Source: Flavobacterium tagetis
Lineage (GTDB): Bacteria; Bacteroidota; Bacteroidia; Flavobacteriales; Flavobacteriaceae
Direction of reading: 5' to 3'
Assembly: GCF_016735615.1 (NCBI RefSeq)
Contig: NZ_JAERSF010000001.1
Coordinates: 1,054,001 to 1,118,000 of the forward strand
DNA: 64,000 nt
In this document: positions 16,385 through 24,800 of the stretch, one piece after another
How positions within the stretch are numbered: the first letter of the stretch is position 1
How the letters are laid out: each line of letters begins with the position of its first letter
Translations under genes and position numbers: made by a program
Notes under the pieces: model-generated
Database searches by the model: none
The model's input: the letters and a program-made list of their open reading frames with translations, nothing else
What the model was told of the DNA's origin: nothing

Positions 16385-17524
16385 ATGTCAAGAGAAATAT
16401 ATATCACAGAAACGAATTGTATCACGCCTTTAGGTTTTGATGTTGAATCTAATATCAGCGCCATTCTTAGTGGTGATTCTGGAATTCAGCTCCATAACGA
16501 TGTTTCTTTGATGCCGAATCCGTTTTATGCTTCGATTATTTCTGATGAAAAAATAAACAGTGCTTTTTCAAAAATCAGCGCTGATACCAAATATTCCCGT
16601 TTAGAGAAAATGATGATTTTGGCTTTAGAACCTATTATCAAAAACTCAAACGTAGAACTAAATTCAAAAACGGCTTTTATACTTTCTACCACAAAAGGAA
16701 ATGTTACCGCTTTAGCAAATAATTCTGAAGAAAGTTTCAACAACGCACATTTAGATGTTTTAGCTAAAAACGTTGCCAATTTCTTCGAATTCCAAACTCA
16801 GCCAATTGTGGTTTCGAATGCTTGCGTTTCTGGAATTTTAGCCGTTTCTGTTGCCAAAAGAATGATTCAATCTGAACTTTACGACAACATTTTTGTAGTG
16901 GCTGGCGACGAAGTTTCAGAATTTGTTTTGTCTGGTTTTAATGCATTCCAAGCGATGAGCGAGCAACCTTGTAAACCGTATTCTAAAAACAGAACCGGAG
17001 TAAGTTTAGGCGAAGCGACAGCAGCTATTTTAGTTTCGGCGGAAGCCAAAAATGCTAAAATAAAAGTGATTGGAGATAGTTCGATAAACGATGCCAATCA
17101 TATTTCTGGACCTTCAAGAACAGGTGAAGGTTTGTTTAGAAGCATTCAGAATGCCTTAAAAGAAGCACAAATTGAAGCTAACAAATTAGATTATATTTCA
17201 GCCCACGGAACTGCAACTCCTTACAACGACGAAATGGAAGCGATTGCGTTAACTCGTTTAGATTTACAAAACGTTCCTGTAAATAGTTTAAAAGGTTTTT
17301 ACGGTCATACACTTGGCGCTTCGGGATTATTGGAAACGGTTATAGCGATAGAATCTGCCAATCAAAATACACTTTTTGAATCAAAAGGTTTTGATGAAAT
17401 TGGGGTTAGTGAAACAATCAATGTTATTGAGAAAAACGAAGAAAAGAAAATTGATTATTTTCTGAAAACGGCTTCTGGATTTGGAGGTTGTAATACGGCT
17501 GTGGTTTTTGAAAAAGTGAAATAA
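16385..17524 (+). CDS. Beta-ketoacyl-ACP synthase, second copy
   Basis: A 379-residue condensing enzyme, slightly shorter than typical KAS II. The nucleophile Cys is in VVSNACVSGILAV (near residue 142). The catalytic His residues are in SAHGTATPYND and GFYGHTLGASG, and the ending ASGFGGCNTAVV is normal. All three catalytic positions are present. It follows a repeat-bearing gap and precedes an unrelated cassette, so its cotranscription with later genes is uncertain. It probably acts as a dedicated first-round or late-round ketosynthase of the aryl polyene. Confidence 0.88.
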   Translation: MSREIYITETNCITPLGFDVESNISAILSGDSGIQLHNDVSLMPNPFYASIISDEKINSAFSKISADTKYSRLEKMMILALEPIIKNSNVELNSKTAFILSTTKGNVTALANNSEESFNNAHLDVLAKNVANFFEFQTQPIVVSNACVSGILAVSVAKRMIQSELYDNIFVVAGDEVSEFVLSGFNAFQAMSEQPCKPYSKNRTGVSLGEATAAILVSAEAKNAKIKVIGDSSINDANHISGPSRTGEGLFRSIQNALKEAQIEANKLDYISAHGTATPYNDEMEAIALTRLDLQNVPVNSLKGFYGHTLGASGLLETVIAIESANQNTLFESKGFDEIGVSETINVIEKNEEKKIDYFLKTASGFGGCNTAVVFEKVK

Positions 17525-17536
17525 ATAATAACAGAA

Positions 17537-17722
17537 CTATTTATTAAAGAATGCTGAACCATTTAATTCTCTTTCTTTTAAAATAGTATCAACAATTTTA
17601 ATGATTTTAATTTTTGAAACATTTTGATTCTCTAAATTCATAGTAGAATATACAGTATCAACAAGCACTTTTGATAAAAAGCCTTTTTGTTTTAATACTG
17701 GATATTTTTCGTAGAATTTCAT
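17537..17722 (-). CDS. Small hypothetical protein, doubtful
   Basis: A 61-residue open frame on the strand opposite to all surrounding pigment genes. Composition is normal for the genome (Lys, Asn, Ile rich) with no signal or membrane segment. No family was recognised. It occupies the left part of the cassette between two ketosynthase-type genes. Its upstream side carries a 9-bp perfect inverted repeat (17752-17760 with 17768-17776), which might be a control site. It could be the remnant of a longer gene. Confidence 0.35.
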   Translation of the reverse strand: MKFYEKYPVLKQKGFLSKVLVDTVYSTMNLENQNVSKIKIIKIVDTILKERELNGSAFFNK

Positions 17723-17795
17723 GAGATATCAAATCTATAAAATTTAATTCCAACTTGTAAATAAATCTTACAAGTTCAACATAGTTAATTAAAAA

Positions 17796-18403
17796 ATGAA
17801 GCTATCAAAATTCATATTTATAACACTCACCATTCTTTCATCTTTTGGATGTAAGAAGAAGTGCCTAAATCTGAATTTGAAAAAGAGGTTTTAAATAGTG
17901 TTTTTGTCGAAATTGTAGATTCTATTTATATAGATCGAAGAACTATGTACCCTCCTCCAATGCCAAGATTAGATTTTAAAACAAATAAAGAAGATACAAT
18001 CGGTTATCATGAAAAATTAAAAAGATATCAGATTGAACAAGACAGTATTAAAAATGACAAAAACAGAATTTTAATTGGTGTTTATGATTTTGTAGTAAGT
18101 AATGGAATTAATGATAGCAAATTTGACTTGACTCCTTTTAAAAATAATAAAAAGTTTGATTTTCAATATACATCTAAATTTCCTGAAGAAATATATTGGG
18201 ACATAAACGACAAAAAAAGCAAAATGCCGGTTGGCACTATTAAAGTTTATAAAATTTATTTCAATAAAACGAGGACATATGGAGTTTTATCTGTCCGCGC
18301 TTCATGTGGGGGAGGAAAATGCGGAAGAGGATTTGAGATTACAATTGAAAACAAATCCGAAGAATGGCATATTACAAATATTGTTGATACTTGGGTTTCA
18401 TAA
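17796..18403 (+). pseudogene. Lipoprotein gene broken by a one-base frameshift
   Basis: ATG 17796 begins a lipoprotein signal peptide ending in the lipobox LSSFGC, then reads a short tail and stops near 17891. The long frame coding for the mature part (VPKSEFEKEVLNSVF onward, to 18403) is one base out of register and has a TAA at 17852-17854, just before the join. Adding one A after the lipobox Cys codon would give Cys-Lys-Glu-Glu-Val-Pro-Lys-Ser and restore a single protein of about 200 residues. So either one A has been lost in the genome or this is a sequencing error. The mature part has a Cys-rich turn (SCGGGKCGRG) and no recognised family. Confidence 0.7.
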
Positions 18404-18418
18404 AAATTAATCCTTAAA

Positions 18419-18877
18419 ATGATTCAAAAATCTAAGAAAAGTATATTAAAAATAGGAGGCATTTTATTGTTTCTTTTTCTTTTTTATAAGTTAGGAAATG
18501 CATTTGCCCCAGGAAGTTATCCTTATGCCGAACATTATGAATTTAATTATTCCGAGCAAAAAGTAGTAGAAGCAATCGAAATAATTAAAAGAGAAAATAT
18601 AAATTTAAAAGTCGGAAAAGTCTGGGAAGATACTAACCCAACAGATCATTGGAATCATATATATTTTAATTTTCATAACAGAATGTTGTTAACATGGTTA
18701 CGATCAGATGGCGAAAATAAAACAATATTTGCATTTGTAAGCATACAGGGCGAAAACTCTAAGTGGAAATCTATCAATAATGATTTCGGTTATTTCGAAA
18801 ATCGAAAAATTAAAAAGGAATTTGAGAAAGAGATCGTAGAAAAGATAAAAAAACAATTAATGAAAAGTTCTCATTAA
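18419..18877 (+). CDS. Hypothetical protein with one N-terminal membrane segment
   Basis: A 152-residue protein. Residues 10-25 (IGGILLFLFLFYKLG) form a membrane anchor or uncleaved signal. The remainder is polar with KVWEDTNPTDHWNHIYFNFHNRM in the middle and a basic, Lys-rich end. No family was recognised. It lies 15 bases after the frameshifted lipoprotein gene, and the two probably belong together as a small cell-envelope pair. Neither looks like a pigment gene, so this seems to be an inserted cassette. Confidence 0.6.
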   Translation: MIQKSKKSILKIGGILLFLFLFYKLGNAFAPGSYPYAEHYEFNYSEQKVVEAIEIIKRENINLKVGKVWEDTNPTDHWNHIYFNFHNRMLLTWLRSDGENKTIFAFVSIQGENSKWKSINNDFGYFENRKIKKEFEKEIVEKIKKQLMKSSH

Positions 18878-18881
18878 ACAA

Positions 18882-19499
18882 ATGACTCAAAACAAAACCT
18901 ACATACAATCCTACATCACCATCCAAAACAACGAAATTGTTTTGAACGGAACTTCTGTATTCAAAACTGAGCCAACAGATTTTGCTGATTTCTCTAAACA
19001 AGCGTATCGTAATTTTGAAATGCAATATCCAAAGTTTTTCAAAATGGATGCTTTGAGCAAACTGGCTTTTTTGGGATCAGAATTGCTTTTGAGTCCGATA
19101 ACCTCAACAGAGCAGGAAAATAATATTGCTCTGGTTTTGGCCAATAAATCGTCTAGTTTGGACACCGATGTAAAATATCAGGAATCTATTTCAGACAAAG
19201 AAAACTATTATCCGAGTCCGGCGGTCTTTGTTTATACGCTGCCAAATATTTGTTTGGGCGAAATAAGTATCCGCCATCAGCTGAAAAGTGAGAATTCTTT
19301 CTTTATATTTGACACCTTTAACACCGAATTTATGTCGAATTATTCGAATATTCTTCTGAATACGAATAAAGCAGATGTAGTTTTGTGCGGTTGGGTAGAA
19401 TATTTTAACGACAATTATAAAGCTTTTTTATGTACAATTAGTACAGAAGAAAATGCAAAATATACAAACGAGACTATCAATACATTATACAATAAATAA
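18882..19499 (+). CDS. Half-size ketosynthase-like protein without active site
   Basis: A 205-residue protein resembling the N-terminal half of a thiolase-fold ketosynthase. Segments such as SKLAFLGSELLL, NIALVLANKSSSLDTD and SPAVFVYTLPNICLGEISIRHQL align with KS secondary structure. There is no Cys at the nucleophile position (the segment reads FFIFDTFNTEF) and no C-terminal half with the two His. It is followed three bases later by the second ACP gene and then a KS/CLF pair. It may be a scaffold, an ACP-docking partner or a regulator of the KS complex. Confidence 0.68.
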   Translation: MTQNKTYIQSYITIQNNEIVLNGTSVFKTEPTDFADFSKQAYRNFEMQYPKFFKMDALSKLAFLGSELLLSPITSTEQENNIALVLANKSSSLDTDVKYQESISDKENYYPSPAVFVYTLPNICLGEISIRHQLKSENSFFIFDTFNTEFMSNYSNILLNTNKADVVLCGWVEYFNDNYKAFLCTISTEENAKYTNETINTLYNK

Positions 19500-19501
19500 T
19501 C

Positions 19502-19759
19502 ATGGAAGCATTAAAAGAAGAATTAAAAAATAAAATCATAACGACTTTAAACCTTGAAGATATCGCAGTTGAAGATATTGCTGATAACGATCCTTTGTTT
19601 GGAGATGGTTTAGGTTTAGACTCGATTGATGCACTTGAATTGATCGTGATTTTAGATAAAGATTACGGAATTAAATTAGTAGATCCGAAAGAAGGAAAAT
19701 CTATTTTCCAATCTATCGAAACTATGGCAGCGTATATCAGCGCAAATAGAACGAAATAA
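19502..19759 (+). CDS. Acyl carrier protein 2
   Basis: An 85-residue acidic carrier protein with the phosphopantetheine site GLGLDSIDALELIV (Ser near residue 41). The DSID form differs from the DSLD of the first ACP. It is placed between the half-size KS gene and the KS/CLF pair, so it is probably the carrier for polyene extension by that complex. No holo-ACP synthase gene is present in the window. Confidence 0.93.
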   Translation: MEALKEELKNKIITTLNLEDIAVEDIADNDPLFGDGLGLDSIDALELIVILDKDYGIKLVDPKEGKSIFQSIETMAAYISANRTK

Positions 19760-19774
19760 TCGAAATAAATTTTG

Positions 19775-19881
19775 TCAAAGAATGCTAAAACTTAGCGACT
19801 CTGCGACTTTGCGAGATTAAATTTATAAGCTTTGTTTATTAGCTGAGAAATATGCTCGCAAAGACGCGAAGACGCAAAGTT
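19775..19881. repeat. Dispersed 'cgcaaag/ctttgcg' repeat in the ACP2-KS gap
   Basis: The gap contains ttagcgactctgcgactttgc at the left and, inverted, gctcgcaaagacgcgaagac followed by gcaaagt at the right, giving an imperfect inverted repeat. Related sequence is in 6249-6423. It is non-coding and interrupts the pigment operon. Confidence 0.5.
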
Positions 19882-19903
19882 AATCTAAAATCTAAAATCT
19901 AAA

Positions 19904-21103
19904 ATGGCAAGAGGTGTTGCAATAACGGGAATGGGAATTATCTCTGCGATTGGTAATTCGGTTGAGGAAAATTATATTTCGCTGACCGAAAACAAAATCG
20001 GTATTTCTCGTATTCAAAATATTTCGACTGTTCACGCAGATGTTATCAAAGTTGGCGAAATCAAAAAAACCAACGAAGATCTTGTTGATGAACTGAAATT
20101 AAATGAGAATAATAATTTCTCCAGAACCGCTATGATTGGCACTTTGGCAGCAAAACAAGCTGTTGAAAATGCTGGCATTACCGATATAAATGAATTTAGA
20201 ACCGGACTTATTTCGGCTACAAGTGTAGGCGGAATGGACATGACTGAAAGACATTATTACGATTATTTCGAAAAACCAGAATTGACCAAATACATCACTT
20301 GCCACGATGGCGGAGATGTTGCCGAAAAAATTGCTGAAGAATTAGGTTTAAAAGGAATGGTTACAACGATAAGTACTGCTTGTTCGTCTGCAGCCAATTC
20401 AATTATGTTGGGCGCGAGATTAATCAAAATGGGAAAACTAGATCGCGTAATTGTGGGCGGAGCCGATGCTTTAGCAAAGTTTACCATCAACGGATTTAAG
20501 ACTTTGATGATTTTATCTGACGATTACAACAAACCTTTTGACAACACTAGAAAAGGATTAAATCTTGGTGAAGCAGCCGCTTTTCTAGTTTTAGAATCGG
20601 ATGAAATTGTGGCTAAGCAAAACAAAAAAGTGCTGGCAAGAGTTTCGGGTTATGGAAATGCAAACGACGCTTATCACCAAACTGCTTCTTCAGAAAATGG
20701 AGACGGCGCTTATTTGGCTATGAAAAAAGCATTTGACGTTTCGGGTTTAAAACCTTCTGAAATTGATTACATCAATGTTCACGGAACCGCAACGCCAAAC
20801 AACGATTTATCTGAAGGAAGAGCTTTACTTCGAATTTATGAAAATGAAAAAGTTCCAGATTTCAGTTCTACAAAACCTTTTACAGGACATACATTAGCGG
20901 CTGCAGCTGCAATTGAAGCTGTTTATAGCGTTTTGGCTATTCAGAATAATGTGGTTTATCCAAACTTGAATTTTGAAGTTCCGATGGAAGAATTTGATTT
21001 GAAACCGCAGACAACTTTAAAAAATAAAACTATCGAACACGTTTTATCCAACTCTTTTGGTTTTGGAGGAAACTGTTCAACTCTTATATTTTCAAAAAGC
21101 TAA
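19904..21103 (+). CDS. Beta-ketoacyl-ACP synthase, KS alpha of a KS/CLF pair
   Basis: A 399-residue condensing enzyme. The Cys nucleophile is in TISTACSSAANSI (near residue 163). The His residues are in NVHGTATPNND and KPFTGHTLAAAAA, and the C-terminal SNSFGFGGNCSTL loop is intact. Its stop overlaps the next gene's start (TAATG), and the next gene encodes a ketosynthase homologue without the Cys. This is the layout of type II KS-alpha / chain-length-factor pairs, as in aryl polyene clusters. It is the most likely iterative polyene-building ketosynthase here. Confidence 0.9.
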   Translation: MARGVAITGMGIISAIGNSVEENYISLTENKIGISRIQNISTVHADVIKVGEIKKTNEDLVDELKLNENNNFSRTAMIGTLAAKQAVENAGITDINEFRTGLISATSVGGMDMTERHYYDYFEKPELTKYITCHDGGDVAEKIAEELGLKGMVTTISTACSSAANSIMLGARLIKMGKLDRVIVGGADALAKFTINGFKTLMILSDDYNKPFDNTRKGLNLGEAAAFLVLESDEIVAKQNKKVLARVSGYGNANDAYHQTASSENGDGAYLAMKKAFDVSGLKPSEIDYINVHGTATPNNDLSEGRALLRIYENEKVPDFSSTKPFTGHTLAAAAAIEAVYSVLAIQNNVVYPNLNFEVPMEEFDLKPQTTLKNKTIEHVLSNSFGFGGNCSTLIFSKS

Positions 21104-22167
21104 TGACAAAAAGAACCTATATAAATGGAGTAGGCTGTATTTCGACTCAAAAAACATTTGATACTGTTTTTTTGGAAGAGGCTATTGTAAATCATGAAGA
21201 AAATGTACTGGCAATTGTTCCGCCAGCATACAAAGAATATATTTCGCCTGCTGCGAGCCGACGCATGGCAAAAGGTGTTAAAAACGGAATCGTTGCTTCG
21301 GCTTTGGCTATGAAAGATGCTAATGTTGAAAGTGTCGATGCCATTATTACTGGAACTGGTTTAGGCTGTATCGAAGATTCTGAAAAATTCCTAAAAAGCA
21401 TTTTAGATAATAACGAAGAGTTTTTAACTCCGACTTCTTTCATTCAATCTACACATAATACTGTTGGAGCGCAAATTGCACTTTTACAACAATGTAAAGG
21501 TTATAATTTTACGTATGTAAATGGCGCTGTTTCTTTTGAATCGGCTCTTATTGATGCTAAAATGCAGATCGAAGAAGACGAAGCCAATTCTATTTTAGTG
21601 GGTGGAGTTGATGAAAATGGTGATTATACTACTTCCCTTTTTAAATTAAACGGACGTATTAAAGCAGATAATACTGCTCCATATGATGTTTTGAATTCTA
21701 CAACGAGCGGTGCCGTTTATGGTGAAGGCGCGAGTTTTTTTGTTTTAGAAAACGAAAAAAAAGAAAACACTTATGCCGAACTTCTGGATGTTTCTATAAT
21801 AAATACTCTAGAAAAAAATGAAGTTGAAGCAGCAATTCATTCATTTTTAAAATCTAATAATTTAGAAATTTCAGATATCGATGCCATAGTTTTAGGTTTT
21901 GATGGAAATGCTGATTTTGAAAATTATTACCGAAATCTTGCTGAAAATTCGTTTGCTCAAACTCCTGTTTTGTATTACAAACATTTAAGCGGAGAATATG
22001 ATACCGCTTCTGCTTTTGCTTTTTGGATGGCTTCTAAAATATTGAAAACTCAAGAAATTCCTGAAATCGCAAAAGTGAATAGTATTGAAAAATCAGAGTA
22101 CAAAACGATTTTATTATACAATCAATTAAACGGAAAAAACCATAGTTTTACGCTGCTGTCAAAATGA
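21103..22167 (+). CDS. Chain-length-factor-like ketosynthase (no active Cys)
   Basis: A 354-residue KS homologue. The region that should hold the nucleophile reads TYVNGAVSFESALIDA, so the Cys is absent. The HGTATP and GHTLGAAG-type His loops are also missing (the corresponding parts read VLGFDGNADFENY and YKHLSGEYDTASAF). The N-terminal THNTVGAQIALL and the SGAVYGEGASFFVLE segments still mark the fold. It is translationally coupled to the active KS before it, so it most likely forms the non-catalytic half of a heterodimer that shapes chain length. It overlaps the deacetylase gene by 4 bases. Confidence 0.82.
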   Translation: MTKRTYINGVGCISTQKTFDTVFLEEAIVNHEENVLAIVPPAYKEYISPAASRRMAKGVKNGIVASALAMKDANVESVDAIITGTGLGCIEDSEKFLKSILDNNEEFLTPTSFIQSTHNTVGAQIALLQQCKGYNFTYVNGAVSFESALIDAKMQIEEDEANSILVGGVDENGDYTTSLFKLNGRIKADNTAPYDVLNSTTSGAVYGEGASFFVLENEKKENTYAELLDVSIINTLEKNEVEAAIHSFLKSNNLEISDIDAIVLGFDGNADFENYYRNLAENSFAQTPVLYYKHLSGEYDTASAFAFWMASKILKTQEIPEIAKVNSIEKSEYKTILLYNQLNGKNHSFTLLSK

Positions 22168-22940
22168 TAACGCACAAAAACATATCACTGTTTTTTATCT
22201 TTTTATTGCTTTTATTGTTTCTTCTGAACCTTTACATCGCAATCTATTTTCTATGGTTTGTCGTTATAATTCTACTTTGGATTGGTATAAATGCTTTTGG
22301 TTCCTCTAGAATTTCTTCCAATTATCATGTAAAAACATTTTGCAGTAATCCGTTAGAAACGGAAAAAAAAATCGCGCTTACTTTTGATGACGGTCCAAGC
22401 ATTTATACTTTGGAAGTTTTAGAACTTCTGAAAAAATACAATGCCAAAGCGACTTTTTTCTGTATCGGAAAAAACATTGAAACGCATCCTGAAATTCTTC
22501 AGAAAGTGATTGATGAAGGCCATTTAGTTGGAAATCATTCGTATTCGCATTCTAAGTTTTTTGATTTTTATAATGCCAAAAAAATAACGGAAGAACTTCA
22601 GAAAACAGATACGCTTCTGGAAAAATTCACTTCTAGAAAAATCAACTTTTTTCGTCCACCTTACGGAGTTACAACTCCTTCGATAAGAAGAGCTTTAAAA
22701 GTAACAGGACATAAAACAATTGGTTGGAATATCCGTTCTCTTGATGGAGGAACAAGAAATCAGGAATTAATTTTCAATCGGTTAATTAAACATATTTCTC
22801 CTGGCGGAATCGTACTTTTGCACGACACAGGCGAACACTCTGTTTTGGTCTTGGAACAGTTTTTGCAATTTTTACAGCAAAATAATTATCAAGTCGTTTC
22901 GATTGAAGAACTTTTGAATCTAAAAGCTTATGCAAACTAA
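22164..22940 (+). CDS. Polysaccharide deacetylase family protein (NodB domain)
   Basis: A 258-residue protein with two N-terminal hydrophobic segments (about 7-45) anchoring a NodB domain at 70-250. Motif 1 is TFDDGPS, motif 2 GNHSYSHSKF (metal His residues), motif 3 FRPPYG and motif 4 IVLLHD, so the catalytic set is intact. Family enzymes remove acetyl groups from sugar N-acetyl esters in the periplasm. Its target in a pigment cluster is unclear. It might act on a sugar attached by the glycosyltransferase at 25677. Confidence 0.88.
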   Translation: MITHKNISLFFIFLLLLLFLLNLYIAIYFLWFVVIILLWIGINAFGSSRISSNYHVKTFCSNPLETEKKIALTFDDGPSIYTLEVLELLKKYNAKATFFCIGKNIETHPEILQKVIDEGHLVGNHSYSHSKFFDFYNAKKITEELQKTDTLLEKFTSRKINFFRPPYGVTTPSIRRALKVTGHKTIGWNIRSLDGGTRNQELIFNRLIKHISPGGIVLLHDTGEHSVLVLEQFLQFLQQNNYQVVSIEELLNLKAYAN

Positions 22941-23562
22941 AATATATCTTTTCCTATTTTTAATTATCAGTGGTTTCAACCTATCAGCGCAGGAACAAAA
23001 AATGACCGATGCTGAAATTGCGTCTTTTAAACAAGATGTAAATGTTGTAGCCAAAAAAATCAAAACCTTGACTACTGATTTTGTTCAGTACAAACATTTA
23101 GATTTTTTATCGAAAGACATTGAAACTTCAGGAAAAATGGTTTTTAAAGAACCTGCTTTACTTCAATGGCAATATAAAAAACCATATAACTATAGCATCA
23201 CTTTCAAAAACGGAAAAATCCTGATTAACGACGAAGGAAAGAAAAGCGCCGTTGATATTGGAAATAGTAAAATCTTTGCGAGAATCAATAAATTAATCGT
23301 TGGAAGCGTAAGCGGTAATATGTTTGATGATAAAGAATTTGCGATTTCGTATTTTAAATTGAAAGGTCAGAATCTTGCGAAATTTATTCCGAAAGATGCG
23401 ACGCTGAAAAAATACATCAAACAGATTGAACTGACTTTTGACAAAGAAGAAGCAACAGTGGTTCAGGTAAAATTATTAGAATCATCTGAAGATTATACTC
23501 GAATTGTACTTAAAAATAAAGTGATCAATGCAAAAATCGACGATTCAGTTTTTACTAATTAA
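22930..23562 (+). CDS. LolA-like outer-membrane carrier protein
   Basis: A 210-residue periplasmic protein with signal peptide MQTKIYLFLFLIISGFNLSA. The LolA-type beta-sheet is recognisable in LTTDFVQYKHLDFLSK..., then the KEPALLQWQYKKPYNYSITF core and KILINDEGKK. Most aryl polyene clusters carry such a protein, proposed to ferry the lipid-like pigment through the periplasm to the outer membrane. It overlaps the previous gene by 11 bases and the next by 35, so it is part of a coupled export block. Confidence 0.88.
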   Translation: MQTKIYLFLFLIISGFNLSAQEQKMTDAEIASFKQDVNVVAKKIKTLTTDFVQYKHLDFLSKDIETSGKMVFKEPALLQWQYKKPYNYSITFKNGKILINDEGKKSAVDIGNSKIFARINKLIVGSVSGNMFDDKEFAISYFKLKGQNLAKFIPKDATLKKYIKQIELTFDKEEATVVQVKLLESSEDYTRIVLKNKVINAKIDDSVFTN

Positions 23563-24163
23563 TTGCTTTCTGGCAATTGTTTTAATCTCTTGTGGCTCGG
23601 TCACAAAAAAATATACGCCTAAAAAATTAGACAAAACGTCTTATACCGTTCCGTATTTTTCAGACTCAAAAACCGATTATGTTTATAAAACCAACATCAG
23701 TGTTTACGGAAATGAATTGTCTGGAATCTTCATTGCCAAGAAGATAAATGACACTACGCATCGAATAGTTTTTACAACAGAATTCGGAAACAAATTAATG
23801 GATTTTGAAATCTCAGATACCGATTTTAAAGTCAATTCTATTGTTTCTGAATTGGATAGAAAAATATTGATTAATACTTTAAAAGAAGATTTTCGATTGC
23901 TTTTAAAGAAAGAGTATTTGATTCAAGAGCAATTCGAAAATGAATCAGATGACATTTATAAATCGGCAGATGGCAAGCGTGACAATTATATTTTTATCTC
24001 CAAAAAAGATCAGATATTAGAAAAGATCGTTCATGCTTCTCAAACAAAAGAAAAATTTACACTGTTTTTCAGTTCAGAAAACAATATTTTTGCCGAAAAG
24101 ATTCAAATAATTCATCAGAATATTAAATTGAAAATTGAGCTGAATTATTTCAAATCAGAATAA
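23528..24163 (+). CDS. Outer-membrane lipoprotein of the pigment export block
   Basis: A 211-residue protein with a lipoprotein signal, lipobox VLISC (Cys near residue 22). The mature part is beta-rich and includes YVYKTNISVYGNELSGIFIAKKIND and HRIVFTTEFGNKLMDFEI. This is the style of lipoproteins that accompany LolA and MMPL genes in aryl polyene clusters, though family identity was not firmly recognised. Its start lies well within the LolA-like gene. It probably receives or inserts the pigment at the outer membrane. Confidence 0.8.
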   Translation: MQKSTIQFLLINCFLAIVLISCGSVTKKYTPKKLDKTSYTVPYFSDSKTDYVYKTNISVYGNELSGIFIAKKINDTTHRIVFTTEFGNKLMDFEISDTDFKVNSIVSELDRKILINTLKEDFRLLLKKEYLIQEQFENESDDIYKSADGKRDNYIFISKKDQILEKIVHASQTKEKFTLFFSSENNIFAEKIQIIHQNIKLKIELNYFKSE

Positions 24164-24201
24164 AAAACTTAAACTAATCCTAAACTTTAAATCAATTAGA
24201 A

Positions 24202-24795
24202 ATGAGAAATTTTGTTGTACTTGCATTTGTTTTATTAATCGGAATCCAAGCAGAAGCGCAGGTAAAAGTTAGCCCTGGACTTAGGGGAGGTTTGAATGTC
24301 TCAACATTAAGCAATATCGATGATAATAGCTCAAAAACAGACTTCTACGTTGGTGGATTAGTGAATATTAAATTCAATAAATTTTTCTCAGTTCAGCCAG
24401 AAATAAATTATTCAAGACAAGGTGATGAAGGAAGATACTTTGAAAATGGCCGTTATTATTCTGAAAAGTATGAGCTAAATTATATAACGCTTGGAGCGGT
24501 TGCTAAATTTAACTTTGGAGGTGGTGGTTTTCATCTATTAGCAGGACCATCATTAGATTTAAAAGTTAGTGATAATTACATTAATTCTAATCCAGAGGAT
24601 TTTGACCTTGCCTTTGTTGGTGGTTTGGGCTATACATTACCAAACGGACTGACTTTTGAAGCGAGAATTAAGCAGGGATTAGTTGACATTTATGGCTATA
24701 ATGGATATCATAATGATAATGATTATTATTACGATGATGTGATTTTGAACCAAGTTTTCCAGATTGGTATCAGCTATACATTCAAGACAAAATAA
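24202..24795 (+). CDS. Outer-membrane beta-barrel protein
   Basis: A 197-residue protein with a signal peptide ending AEAQVKVS and an eight-strand barrel pattern: PGLRGGLNVSTL, FYVGGLVNIKFNKFFSVQPEINYSRQG, LNYITLGAVAKFNFGGGGFHLLAGPSL, and a terminal strand FQIGISYTFKTK ending in a hydrophobic pattern. It belongs to the PorT/OmpW-like outer-membrane beta-barrel group common in Bacteroidota. An Asp/Tyr-rich loop (YNGYHNDNDYYYDD) precedes the last strand. It may anchor the pigment machinery in the outer membrane. Confidence 0.82.
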   Translation: MRNFVVLAFVLLIGIQAEAQVKVSPGLRGGLNVSTLSNIDDNSSKTDFYVGGLVNIKFNKFFSVQPEINYSRQGDEGRYFENGRYYSEKYELNYITLGAVAKFNFGGGGFHLLAGPSLDLKVSDNYINSNPEDFDLAFVGGLGYTLPNGLTFEARIKQGLVDIYGYNGYHNDNDYYYDDVILNQVFQIGISYTFKTK

Positions 24796-24800
24796 AAAAT

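Noticed and set aside
17752..17776. 9-bp inverted repeat as a phage or integron attachment site
   Set aside because: No integrase gene and no matching copy at the other edge of the cassette.
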